Shown one piece after another: positions 17,966-26,260 of a stretch of DNA of 64,000 nt. The translations under genes were made by a program, and so were the position numbers. The notes beneath the pieces are model-generated. The model saw only the letters and a list, made by a program, of their open reading frames with translations, was not told the origin of the DNA and ran no database searches. Location: assembly GCA_910579805.1 (NCBI GenBank), contig CAJTWM010000002.1, positions 190,514-254,513 on the forward strand. The letters run 5' to 3'. Every line of letters begins with the position of its first letter. Position 1 is the stretch's first letter. This DNA comes from an uncultured Lachnospiraceae bacterium. Its GTDB lineage: Bacteria; Bacillota; Clostridia; Lachnospirales; Lachnospiraceae.

Positions 17966-20203
17966 ATGGAAGAAAAAATCATCAAAACCGAATATTCCGA
18001 AGTCATGCAGAAATCCTATATCGATTATGCAATGAGCGTTATTGTGGCGAGAGCCCTTCCCGATGTAAGGGACGGCTTAAAGCCGGTACAAAGAAGAGTA
18101 TTATACGATATGCATGAACTGGGTATCCGATTTGACCGGCCTTATAGGAAAAGCGCCCGTATCGTCGGCGATACGATGGGTAAGTACCATCCTCATGGGG
18201 ACAGCTCTATCTATGACGCTCTGGTAGTGATGTCTCAGGATTTTAAAAAGGGACTGCCCTTAGTGGACGGACACGGTAACTTCGGAAATATTGAAGGAGA
18301 CGGCGCCGCGGCGATGCGTTATACGGAGGCAAGGCTGGAAAAGATCACACAGGAGGCTTTTCTTGCTGATCTGGATAAAGATGTGGTGGATTTTCTGCCG
18401 AATTTTGACGAGACCGAAAAAGAACCCAGCGTACTTCCGGTCAAAATCCCGAATCTTTTGGTCAACGGTTCCGAGGGTATTGCGGTAGGTATGGCGACCA
18501 GTATTCCGCCCCACAATCTTTCCGAAGTGATCGAGGCGACAAAGGCTTATATGAAGGACGGAACCATTACCACAAAAGGGCTTATGAAATACATAAAAGG
18601 ACCGGATTTTCCGACAGGCGGCATTGTAATCAACAAAGACGAGCTGTTGGAAATTTATGAGACGGGTACGGGCAAGATCAAAGTCAGGGGAAAGGTCGAG
18701 ATTGAAAAATCCAAAGGCGGGAAGACCAATCTTGTCATTACCCAGATCCCTTACCCTATGGTCGGCGCTAATATTGCGAAATTTTTATCGGACGTGGCCG
18801 CGCTTGCAGAGACAAAAAAGACACAGGATATCGTAGATATTACAAACCAGTCTTCCAAAGAGGGCATCCGTATCGTGATCGAACTGCGGAAAGACGCGGA
18901 TATAGAAAATTTCAAAAATATGCTTTATAAAAAGACCCGTTTGGAAGATACATTCGGCGTCAATATGCTGGCGATCTCAAACGGCCGGCCGGAAACCATG
19001 GGCTTAAAACGGATCATAAAAGAGAGCGTGGATTTCCAGTTTCAGGTTGCTGCAAGAAAATACAGCACTCTGCTGGAAAAAGAACTGGAGCGCAAAGAGA
19101 TTCAGGAAGGCCTTATCAAGGCGTGCAACGTTATCGATCTGATCATTGAGATCCTGCGCGGGTCTAAAGACCGTGCCATGGCAAAGGACTGTCTGGTAAA
19201 CGGAAATACGGAAGGGATCAAATTCAAATCCAAAGAATCCAGAATCATGGCGGAGCAGCTCCGGTTTTCGGAAAAGCAGGCTAACGCGATTCTGGAAATG
19301 CGCCTGTATAAATTGATCGGTCTGGAGATCGAAGCCCTGATCAAAGAGCATGAGGAGACCATGGCAAATATTTACAGATATGAGGATATCCTTGCAAGGC
19401 GGGATTCCATGGCGCAGGTCATCATCAATGAATTGGACGCGATCAAAAAAGAATTTGGCAGGCCGAGGAAAACGGTAGTGGAAAACGGCGAAGAAGCCGT
19501 TTATGAAGAAAAGAAAATAGAAGAAATGGAAGTCTGTTTCCTGATGGATCGTTTCGGCTATGCGAAGACGGTGGATATGAATACTTATGAACGGAACAAA
19601 GAAGCGGCGGATGCGGAAAACAAATATGTATTTTCCTGTAAAAATACGGGAAGGATCTGTATCTTTACGAACACCGGACAGCTTCATACCGTTAAAGTAA
19701 TGGACGTTCCCTTTGGAAAATTCAGGGATAAAGGCATTCCAATCGATAATATCAGCAATTACAGTTCGGAAAAGGAAGAAATGATCTTCGTTACGAGCCA
19801 GACCCATTTAAATTTATACAGAGTCGTATTCGGAACCAGATTATCCATGTTAAAAATTGTAGACGGCGGCGAATTTGACGTTACCAAGAGGACCGTTGCG
19901 GCTACGAAGCTGTTGGACGGGGACGAAGTCGTCAACGTAACGGTAATGGATCAGTTAAAAGATATCGTACTGCGTACAAAAGAAGGATATTTCCTGCGGT
20001 TTTCCGTAGACGAGATACCGGAAAAGAAAAAAGGCGCCGTCGGCGTCCGGGGAATGAAGCTGACGGCGGGAGACTATGTGGAAGAGATCCGGTTTACGAA
20101 AAACGGCGAAGACACTTCTTTCACATACAAAAATAAAGTGGTGGAAGCTTCTAAAGTAAAATTGATGAGGCGCGATACAAAAGGAACGAAATTAAGGATA
20201 TAG
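17966..20203 (+). CDS. parC: Type II topoisomerase subunit A (topoisomerase IV ParC-like)
   Basis: A 745-residue DNA-cleaving subunit. The active-site tyrosine is Tyr119 in AAMRYTEARL. The quinolone region reads GKYHPHGDSSIYD with Ser80 and Asp84, the unmutated form. The C-terminal beta-pinwheel lacks the QRRGGKG GyrA box and has instead EKKKGAVGVRG, which favours topoisomerase IV over gyrase. ATG 17966 follows AAAGGGA; the frame is open further upstream to 17918 but inside parE. The rsmD gene follows after 26 nt. Confidence 0.85.
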   Translation: MEEKIIKTEYSEVMQKSYIDYAMSVIVARALPDVRDGLKPVQRRVLYDMHELGIRFDRPYRKSARIVGDTMGKYHPHGDSSIYDALVVMSQDFKKGLPLVDGHGNFGNIEGDGAAAMRYTEARLEKITQEAFLADLDKDVVDFLPNFDETEKEPSVLPVKIPNLLVNGSEGIAVGMATSIPPHNLSEVIEATKAYMKDGTITTKGLMKYIKGPDFPTGGIVINKDELLEIYETGTGKIKVRGKVEIEKSKGGKTNLVITQIPYPMVGANIAKFLSDVAALAETKKTQDIVDITNQSSKEGIRIVIELRKDADIENFKNMLYKKTRLEDTFGVNMLAISNGRPETMGLKRIIKESVDFQFQVAARKYSTLLEKELERKEIQEGLIKACNVIDLIIEILRGSKDRAMAKDCLVNGNTEGIKFKSKESRIMAEQLRFSEKQANAILEMRLYKLIGLEIEALIKEHEETMANIYRYEDILARRDSMAQVIINELDAIKKEFGRPRKTVVENGEEAVYEEKKIEEMEVCFLMDRFGYAKTVDMNTYERNKEAADAENKYVFSCKNTGRICIFTNTGQLHTVKVMDVPFGKFRDKGIPIDNISNYSSEKEEMIFVTSQTHLNLYRVVFGTRLSMLKIVDGGEFDVTKRTVAATKLLDGDEVVNVTVMDQLKDIVLRTKEGYFLRFSVDEIPEKKKGAVGVRGMKLTAGDYVEEIRFTKNGEDTSFTYKNKVVEASKVKLMRRDTKGTKLRI

Positions 20204-20229
20204 GGGAAAGGTAAAGAAACGGAGGTTCT

Positions 20230-20787
20230 ATGAGAGTAATAGCAGGAACGGCAAGAAGTCTGCCTTTAAAGACGCCGGCCGGTGAAGGTACCAGACCGAC
20301 TACCGACCGTATCAAAGAAACCTTATTTAATATGCTGCAGGGATATATGGGCGGCTGTGTATTTTTAGATCTGTTTGCCGGAAGCGGCGGCATCGGGATC
20401 GAAGCGATCAGCAGAGGCGGGAAAAAGAGCTATTTTATTGAAAATAACTCGGAAGCCGTTAAATGCATTCAGGAAAATCTGAAATTTACCAAATTTGAAG
20501 ATAGGGCGGTCGTCATAAAGCAGGATGTGATAAGCGGACTCAACAATATATTTGAAAAGGAGGCCGACGTTGTTTTTATCGATCCTCCTTACGGACAAGA
20601 TCTGGAAAAGCAGACGCTCATGAAACTTGCCGGAATGAAATATATCACGGAAGATACGCTGATCGTAGCGGAGGCACAGCTGGATACGGATTTTGGTTAT
20701 TTGGGCGAACTTGGCTTTGCACTGATAAAGGAAAAGAAATATAAAACGAATAAGCATGTATTCATACAAAGAAGGGCGGATTCATGA
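20230..20787 (+). CDS. rsmD: 16S rRNA (guanine966-N2)-methyltransferase
   Basis: A 185-residue SAM-dependent methyltransferase acting on the small ribosomal subunit. It begins with the family-typical MRVIAGTARSLPLKTP and TRPTTDRIKETLFN. The SAM site is LDLFAGSGGIGIEA and the catalytic motif is DPPYG. SD CGGAGG precedes the ATG. It overlaps coaD by 4 nt (ATGA), a standard rsmD-coaD pair. Confidence 0.94.
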   Translation: MRVIAGTARSLPLKTPAGEGTRPTTDRIKETLFNMLQGYMGGCVFLDLFAGSGGIGIEAISRGGKKSYFIENNSEAVKCIQENLKFTKFEDRAVVIKQDVISGLNNIFEKEADVVFIDPPYGQDLEKQTLMKLAGMKYITEDTLIVAEAQLDTDFGYLGELGFALIKEKKYKTNKHVFIQRRADS

Positions 20788-21275
20788 AAGCGGCTATATA
20801 TCCGGGAAGTTTCGATCCCGTTACATTCGGACACTTAGATATCATTAAACGTTCCGCGAAAATTTTCGATGAATTAACGGTGAGCGTACTTGATAATAAA
20901 GCAAAGACTCCATTGTTTTCTGTGGAGGAACGTGTTAAGATACTAGAAGAGGTAACAAAGGAACTGCCGAACGTAAAAGTAGAATCCTTTTCGGGACTTC
21001 TGATTGATTATGCAAAAGAAAAGGGAATCCGTGTTTCGGTAAGGGGACTGCGTGCCGTAACGGATTTTGAATATGAATTACAGATCGCGCAGACGAACAG
21101 GCAGCTATCCGGCGGCGATCTGGATACGGTATTTTTGACGACCAGCTTGGAATATGCGTATTTAAGCTCTTCCAGCGTAAAAGAGATCGCAAGTTTCCAT
21201 GGAGATATCAGTCAATGCGTTCCTGAGTTCGTGGCGCGCCTGATCTATGAAAAATATGGTTTTGAGGAAGTGTGA
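20784..21275 (+). CDS. coaD: Phosphopantetheine adenylyltransferase
   Basis: A 163-residue nucleotidyltransferase making dephospho-CoA from phosphopantetheine and ATP, the penultimate step of CoA synthesis. It has the signature PGSFDPVTFGHLDII with the T/HxGH motif, RGLRAVTDFEYE and SSSSVKEIA. The start overlaps the rsmD stop by 4 nt, implying translational coupling. Confidence 0.95.
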   Translation: MKAAIYPGSFDPVTFGHLDIIKRSAKIFDELTVSVLDNKAKTPLFSVEERVKILEEVTKELPNVKVESFSGLLIDYAKEKGIRVSVRGLRAVTDFEYELQIAQTNRQLSGGDLDTVFLTTSLEYAYLSSSSVKEIASFHGDISQCVPEFVARLIYEKYGFEEV

Positions 21276-21338
21276 AGGGAATAAGCGGACAAGGGGTAAA
21301 AAACGACGTAAAGTACGTCAAAGTAGGAGAATGTGTTT

Positions 21339-21941
21339 ATGAGCAGCAGAATTGAACAGTTGATCGATGAAATTGAAGAATTTATTGATAATTGCAAGTA
21401 TCAGCCTCTTTCAAATACGAAGATCATTGTGAATAAAGAAGAGATCGACGGACTTTTAAGAGAATTAAGGATGAAAACGCCAGATGAGATCAAACGTTAT
21501 CAAAAGATCATCAGTAATAAAGAGGCTATTTTGAACGACGCCCGTACCAAGGCGGAGGCTCTTATCAACGAAGCGACGATCCATACCAATGAGCTCATTA
21601 ACGAGCATGAGATCATGCAGCAGGCATATGCGCAGGCGAATGAAGTCGTGAGCATGGCGACCAGACAGGCGCAGGAAATATTGGACAATGCAACGATTGA
21701 AGCCAATAATGTGCGTCAGGCGGCAATGCAGTATACGGACGATATTCTTGCAAATCTGGAAAATATTATCGGACACAGCATTGCAACCGCAGCCGGACAT
21801 TATGAGGCGATGCTTCAATCATTAAATGGCTGCAATGATATTGTGAGGGCAAACCGGGCCGAATTGAATCCGGTAGAAGATCTTGAGGAGATCGACCTGA
21901 ACGACGACCAGAAATCCAATGCGAATTTAGACATATTGTAA
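21339..21941 (+). CDS. Coiled-coil protein of unknown function
   Basis: A 200-residue, almost wholly helical protein with no membrane segment. Residues of about 45-150 form a long amphipathic, Ala/Glu/Asn-rich coiled coil reminiscent of DivIVA-like or V-ATPase subunit H-like proteins. No catalytic motif is visible. ATG 21339 is chosen over GTG 21333 because AGGAGA lies 8 nt upstream. A small GACGTA/TACGTC hairpin lies at 21305-21319. It follows coaD by about 60 nt and may share its transcript. A role in envelope or division scaffolding is only a guess. Confidence 0.7.
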   Translation: MSSRIEQLIDEIEEFIDNCKYQPLSNTKIIVNKEEIDGLLRELRMKTPDEIKRYQKIISNKEAILNDARTKAEALINEATIHTNELINEHEIMQQAYAQANEVVSMATRQAQEILDNATIEANNVRQAAMQYTDDILANLENIIGHSIATAAGHYEAMLQSLNGCNDIVRANRAELNPVEDLEEIDLNDDQKSNANLDIL

Positions 21942-21968
21942 CCTATACCGTTTTTATACATAAATATG

Positions 21969-21999
21969 CAGCCGGTTTCGAAAACGAGACTGGCTGTTT
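21969..21999 (+). terminator. Probable terminator after the coiled-coil gene
   Basis: CAGCCGGTTTCG (21969-21980) pairs with CGAGACTGGCTG (21985-21996), two positions being G-T; a short T-rich tail follows. Confidence 0.65.
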
Positions 22000-22013
22000 A
22001 TTTGAATGGACGC

Positions 22014-22178
22014 TTTGTATGCCCGCTAAAGCGGGCAGATGGGAGCTAGCGTGAAATTGGAAATTTCACGATCCTGATTTGTATGCCTGCTGAAGCGGGC
22101 AGATGGGAGTTAGCGTGAAATTGGAAATTTTACGATCCTGATTTGTATGCCTGCTGAAGCAGGCAGATGGGAGTTAAT
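22014..22178 (+). repeat. Three tandem copies of a 64-bp hairpin repeat
   Basis: Units begin at 22014, 22078 and 22142, a period of 64 bp. Each has a GCCCGC/GCGGGC type hairpin and an AGATGGGAG segment; the first two continue into a GTGAAATT/AATTTCAC hairpin. The stem of the third copy is changed on both sides (CCTGC/GCAGG), keeping pairing. The third copy's GGGAG serves as SD of the amidase gene. A fourth copy lies at 35564-35630. Confidence 0.85.
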
Positions 22179-23477
22179 GTGAAAGAAAAAATACGGAGTT
22201 TTGCGGGAGCCGTTTTTCTGGCTGCAGCGGCGGTTCTTTTTGCACCTTCCGTATGCAGCTATGCTGAGGAACCTGTCGTTGTTGTAATAGATCCGGGACA
22301 TGGGGGAGAAAATCTTGGCGCAGAATACGGAGAATATACGGAAAAAGAGATCACGATGATCGTTGCCAATGCTATGTACGAGGAACTTTCCCGATATGAC
22401 GGCGTGGAAGTTTATATGACCAGAACGGACGACGTTACGTTAAGCCTTGCAGACAGGGCAGAATATGCGGCGGGCGTAAATGCGGATATATTGATCGCCC
22501 TCCATTTTAATATGTCGGAAAATCATGATTTATTCGGTTCGGAGGTATGGATATCTGCATTTGGAGAAAAATATCAGGAGGGCTATGCCATCGGAGAGGC
22601 GTTTTTAAGGCAGTTTGACGAGCTGGGACTCTATAGGAGAGGAATCAAAACGAGACTGGGAGACGACGGAGACGATTACTATGGCATCATAAGGGAAGCA
22701 AGGGCAAGGGATGTTACGGGGATCATCGTGGAGCATTGCCATTTAGATCAGGAGAACGATCAGGGGTTTTATAATTCCACGGAAAAACTGAAAAATTTCG
22801 GGAAAATGGACGCCGAAGCAACCGCCCGTTATTTCGGCTTATCTTCCGAAGAAATGGGAGTTGATTACAGCGGCTACGAAAACGTAACGGTGGATCTGCC
22901 GGTATCGGCAGTCGAACCGGATCTTACGCCGCCGGACATCTGCTATATCGAATTTGTGGAAGCGGATAAGGAAGAGCGGACCGTGAAGATACGTTTGAGC
23001 GCAGTGGATTATGACAGCCATATGTTATATTACTCCTACAGTACGGACGGAGGAGAAACCTTTTCTAACTTAAGGGAATGGCCGGATGCGGATACATTTT
23101 CTTTTACCGTTTCGATACCGAACGGCAGGGCGCCCCATATCGTAGTAAACGGTTATAATGCATATGACCGCATCACTACGAGCAATGCGCTTGTGGTGGA
23201 AGGGTTTCCGCTGGTATCATGGGTAGAAGAGAGCAGCGGGGAAACGCAGACGGAAGAAGAAACGGAAACGATAACGGATATTGTGCCGGAATCCGTACAA
23301 GAAGCATGGAGTGATAAAAATACGAAGCAAAAAAAAGAGAACGAAAAAGGGACTGACCGTTCTTTTTCCGCATTTCTCAAGATTTGCGGCATCTGTATGG
23401 GAATCTTATTTTTACTGCTTATCATAGGTTATAGTTATCTTGGAAGTAAAAAACGAAAAAGACGAAGAAGATTTTAG
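22179..23477 (+). CDS. N-acetylmuramoyl-L-alanine amidase with C-terminal membrane anchor
   Basis: A 432-residue exported Amidase_3 protein cleaving the bond between muramic acid and the stem peptide. It has a signal peptide (about 1-28, ending VCSYA), then the zinc hydrolase domain (VVIDPGHGGENLGA with the first zinc His, LIALHFNM with the second, and IIVEHCHLD near the catalytic end). An Ig-like region follows (about 250-340), then an acidic linker and a C-terminal membrane helix (about 400-420) with a KKRKRRRR tail. GTG 22179 is preferred: it follows GGGAG by 5 nt and starts the signal peptide; ATG 22167 lies in the repeat. Confidence 0.88.
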   Translation: MKEKIRSFAGAVFLAAAAVLFAPSVCSYAEEPVVVVIDPGHGGENLGAEYGEYTEKEITMIVANAMYEELSRYDGVEVYMTRTDDVTLSLADRAEYAAGVNADILIALHFNMSENHDLFGSEVWISAFGEKYQEGYAIGEAFLRQFDELGLYRRGIKTRLGDDGDDYYGIIREARARDVTGIIVEHCHLDQENDQGFYNSTEKLKNFGKMDAEATARYFGLSSEEMGVDYSGYENVTVDLPVSAVEPDLTPPDICYIEFVEADKEERTVKIRLSAVDYDSHMLYYSYSTDGGETFSNLREWPDADTFSFTVSIPNGRAPHIVVNGYNAYDRITTSNALVVEGFPLVSWVEESSGETQTEEETETITDIVPESVQEAWSDKNTKQKKENEKGTDRSFSAFLKICGICMGILFLLLIIGYSYLGSKKRKRRRRF

Positions 23478-23483
23478 GAAAGG

Positions 23484-24458
23484 ATGAAATCGATGATCAA
23501 TTATTTTACGGGACATTTAGAAGGATTTGTGGCATTTATCGGAATCATGTCGGCATTTGTACTGACCTGCTTTGCCGTTTCAAAATTTGCCGTTTATCTT
23601 CCTAAAGACATGGGAAGGGACTTTGCGTTTGACGGGAAAAAGTCCGCGGGAAAGCCTAGAGGCGCGGGGATCATTTTTGTATTTGTTTTTTGTATCGCGG
23701 CCCTTTTATTCGGAGAAATCGACGTAGAGAACGGTCTCTATCTTTTATTGGTCGTCGCTGCGATGCTGACAGGTTTTTTTGACGATGCGTCAAAAGCTCC
23801 TTGGGGAGAATATAAAAAAGGAATCTTTGATTTGGTGATCGCCATTGGTATTGCGGATATTTTCATGTACTTTAATTCCAGTACAGTCACCTTTGCTTTT
23901 CTTGACATCCATGTTACGCTGCCGCCTATTGTGTTTGGCATACTTACGGTCGTCCTCGTATGGGTATCCATTAATGTGACAAACTGTTCCGACGGTGTGG
24001 ACGGGCTTTCCGGAACGCTTACGATCATTACGCTGGCTACTTTTTACATCATAGATATGGTGAGGGAGCGTCCGAATAATATTGATTATTTTATCTTGCT
24101 CTTTATTGTGTGCATATTAGGTTATCTGTGGTTTAATGCGACGCCGAGCAAGCTCTTAATGGGGGATGCGGGTTCCAGAGCCATGGGGCTGTTTATTGCC
24201 GTTACGGCGTTAAAGACAGGCTCGCCTTTCCTTTATATCCCGGTAGCTTTCGTGCTGCTCATGGACGGGGGACTGGGACTTGTGAAAGTATTTTTACTTC
24301 GTTTTCTTAAGATCCGTATTTTAAAAAACGTAAGGACGCCGCTCCACGATCAGGCAAGGAAAGTTTCCGGCTGGTCCAATACCCAGACGGTATTCCGGTT
24401 TGCCATTATTCAGCTTGTGATCGGTATGGCTGTCATTTATATGGTAATGCCGAAATAG
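23484..24458 (+). CDS. mraY: MraY-like phospho-N-acetylmuramoyl-pentapeptide transferase
   Basis: A 324-residue polytopic membrane enzyme of the MraY/WecA family, with about 10 membrane segments, that links UDP-MurNAc-pentapeptide (or another UDP-sugar) to undecaprenyl phosphate. The FFDDASKAPWGEYKKG, NCSDGVDGLSGT and LLMGDAGSRAMG motifs match the family. The usual HHHFE motif is replaced by PLHDQARKVSGWSNTQ, a divergent form, so the substrate is less certain than for classical MraY. It begins 7 nt after the amidase stop; AGGAAAGG precedes both ATG 23484 and ATG 23493, and either may be used. Confidence 0.8.
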   Translation: MKSMINYFTGHLEGFVAFIGIMSAFVLTCFAVSKFAVYLPKDMGRDFAFDGKKSAGKPRGAGIIFVFVFCIAALLFGEIDVENGLYLLLVVAAMLTGFFDDASKAPWGEYKKGIFDLVIAIGIADIFMYFNSSTVTFAFLDIHVTLPPIVFGILTVVLVWVSINVTNCSDGVDGLSGTLTIITLATFYIIDMVRERPNNIDYFILLFIVCILGYLWFNATPSKLLMGDAGSRAMGLFIAVTALKTGSPFLYIPVAFVLLMDGGLGLVKVFLLRFLKIRILKNVRTPLHDQARKVSGWSNTQTVFRFAIIQLVIGMAVIYMVMPK

Positions 24459-24469
24459 TCTGACCGCAT

Positions 24470-25486
24470 TTAAATAATTTGCAGCCGGAACAGCAGCAGA
24501 TAATAAATACCGCTTAAAAATAAGAAAAACAATTTATTCAGCCCGTATCGGGCAACGGAAAGCGGCGTATCTTTTATAAGGGAATATGTCTGCGCCATAC
24601 AGCAGATTCCACCGAAGGAAAGCATGGAGAGCGTTAGGAGGGGTTCTTTATTTCCAACCAGATTCACGCCGTTTGATATCTCAAAAAAGCAGGAAAAGAA
24701 ATAAGTGAGGCGGACCCTTCCGATATAAGAAAAACGGGAAAAAAATCCTTTCTGCATTAAAATCCTCGGCAGCATATTAAAGAGATTGAAAAAGATCATA
24801 TAGCCGCCAAGTTTCACGATATTTTCGATTCCCGACAGAATGGAAAGATCCAGTGCATCCATAAACTTTGCGCTTTCCGTTTTTTCGGGTAAAGAAGCGG
24901 TCCGGATGGAGGGACGGCTTTTCCGTTTTTTTAAAACAGGTTTTTCCCATCCCGCATATCGGAACCGCCGCCGTTTCCCTATCCGGCATCTTATGATTCC
25001 GTACAGCAGCGGCAGCCCGTACATACCGAAAAGAAAGGGCAGTTTATTTTCGACGTGCAGAGTGACAAGGACATAGCCGCAAAAATAGATCGGTCCGATA
25101 TTATTGCAGAAGGATAAAAGGTATTCCGCTTCCTGAAAAGATAATTCGTTTCGTTTATAAAGATCGGAAATGACTTTTGCTCCCATTGGAAAACCGCATA
25201 AAAATCCGATGATAATGCAAAAGACCCCGCTTTCTTCCACCCCGAACAGGAAACGGGCCGCAGGACGAAGCGGCGCGCAAAGAGGCCGTACCAGATTCAT
25301 ACGGATCAGAATGCCGCTTAGTACCATAAACGGAAATAAGGTGGGGATCATTTTGGTAAACCATAGATTTAATGCGGACAGTGCGAAACTTACGCTTAGT
25401 TTGGGAAAGAGTAACATTCCAAAAAGCAATAACAGCGCGAAGCACAAAATTCCAATATTTTTAATAAACTTTTTATTTAAAAACAT
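24470..25486 (-). CDS. YlbJ-like sporulation integral membrane protein
   Basis: A 338-residue polytopic membrane protein. The sequence MIPTLFPFMVLSGILIR, CGFPMGAKVISDLY and FCNNIGPIYFCGY are typical of the YlbJ/nucleoside-recognition (gate) family needed for spore cortex formation in Bacillus. A basic insert lies around residues 165-195. ATG 25486 is preferred, with AAAGG 7 nt upstream; the TTG at 25492 is the alternative. The gene is convergent with mraY and divergent from the pseudouridine synthase. It supports a spore-forming host. Confidence 0.8.
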   Translation of the reverse strand: MFLNKKFIKNIGILCFALLLLFGMLLFPKLSVSFALSALNLWFTKMIPTLFPFMVLSGILIRMNLVRPLCAPLRPAARFLFGVEESGVFCIIIGFLCGFPMGAKVISDLYKRNELSFQEAEYLLSFCNNIGPIYFCGYVLVTLHVENKLPFLFGMYGLPLLYGIIRCRIGKRRRFRYAGWEKPVLKKRKSRPSIRTASLPEKTESAKFMDALDLSILSGIENIVKLGGYMIFFNLFNMLPRILMQKGFFSRFSYIGRVRLTYFFSCFFEISNGVNLVGNKEPLLTLSMLSFGGICCMAQTYSLIKDTPLSVARYGLNKLFFLFLSGIYYLLLFRLQII

Positions 25487-25564
25487 CCTCAAACCTTTAA
25501 AAGTGTTGTATACTACAAGAGTATGTTTTTATTTTTATTTCATGACTTGAAAAGTAGGGAAACC

Positions 25565-26260
25565 ATGCGATTAGATAAATTTTTATGCGACTGCGGATAC
25601 GGAACGAGAAGTCAGGTAAAACAGCTTGTTAAAAAAGGAAGGGTGACCGTAAACGGCGCGCCCTGCAGGCAGGCCGATCTGAAAATAGATGAAAAAAATG
25701 ACAGAATATCGGTAGACGGGAACGAATGCGGTTATTCCCAATTTGTATATTACATGTTTCATAAACCTGCAGGATGCGTATGCGCCGTAAAGGACAATGT
25801 AAGCAGGACGGTTATGGAGTATTTAGAGAAGGAAGATGTAAAGAAAGATCTGTTTCCGGTGGGAAGACTGGATAAAGATACGGAAGGATTGCTGCTCCTG
25901 ACCAATGACGGAGCCCTTTCCCACAAACTTTTATCGCCTAAAAAACATGTGCCGAAAACTTATTATGTAAAAAGCAAAAAGGCGCTTTCAAAAGAGGATG
26001 TGAAACAGCTGGAAACGGGCGTGGATATCGGCGACGAGAAGAAGACCCTTCCCGCGTCGGTAGAAGTGTTGGGACAAAGAGAGATCTTTCTGACCATTTC
26101 GGAGGGAAGATTTCATCAGATCAAAAGAATGCTATTTTCGGTGGGCAATGAAGTCGTCTACTTAAAGCGCGTTTCAATGGGCGGCCTTCATTTGGATGAA
26201 AATTTAAAACCGGGAGAATACCGGCTACTAACCGGAGAGGAAATGGAACGTTTATGCTGA
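25565..26260 (+). CDS. RsuA-family 16S rRNA pseudouridine synthase
   Basis: A 231-residue enzyme with an N-terminal S4 RNA-binding domain (MRLDKFLCDCGYGTRSQVKQLVKKG) and a catalytic domain whose active-site Asp lies in VGRLDKDTEGLLLLTNDG. This is the RsuA/RluB/RluE family, probably acting on 16S rRNA uridine 516. ATG 25565 starts the conserved S4 domain; the open frame upstream is AT-rich and non-conserved. Its end overlaps the next gene by 7 nt. Confidence 0.88.
   Translation: MRLDKFLCDCGYGTRSQVKQLVKKGRVTVNGAPCRQADLKIDEKNDRISVDGNECGYSQFVYYMFHKPAGCVCAVKDNVSRTVMEYLEKEDVKKDLFPVGRLDKDTEGLLLLTNDGALSHKLLSPKKHVPKTYYVKSKKALSKEDVKQLETGVDIGDEKKTLPASVEVLGQREIFLTISEGRFHQIKRMLFSVGNEVVYLKRVSMGGLHLDENLKPGEYRLLTGEEMERLC

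Noticed and set aside
16030..20203. DNA gyrase gyrB-gyrA
   Set aside because: The A subunit lacks the GyrA box and dnaA/recF-type neighbours are absent, so topoisomerase IV is favoured, although not proven.
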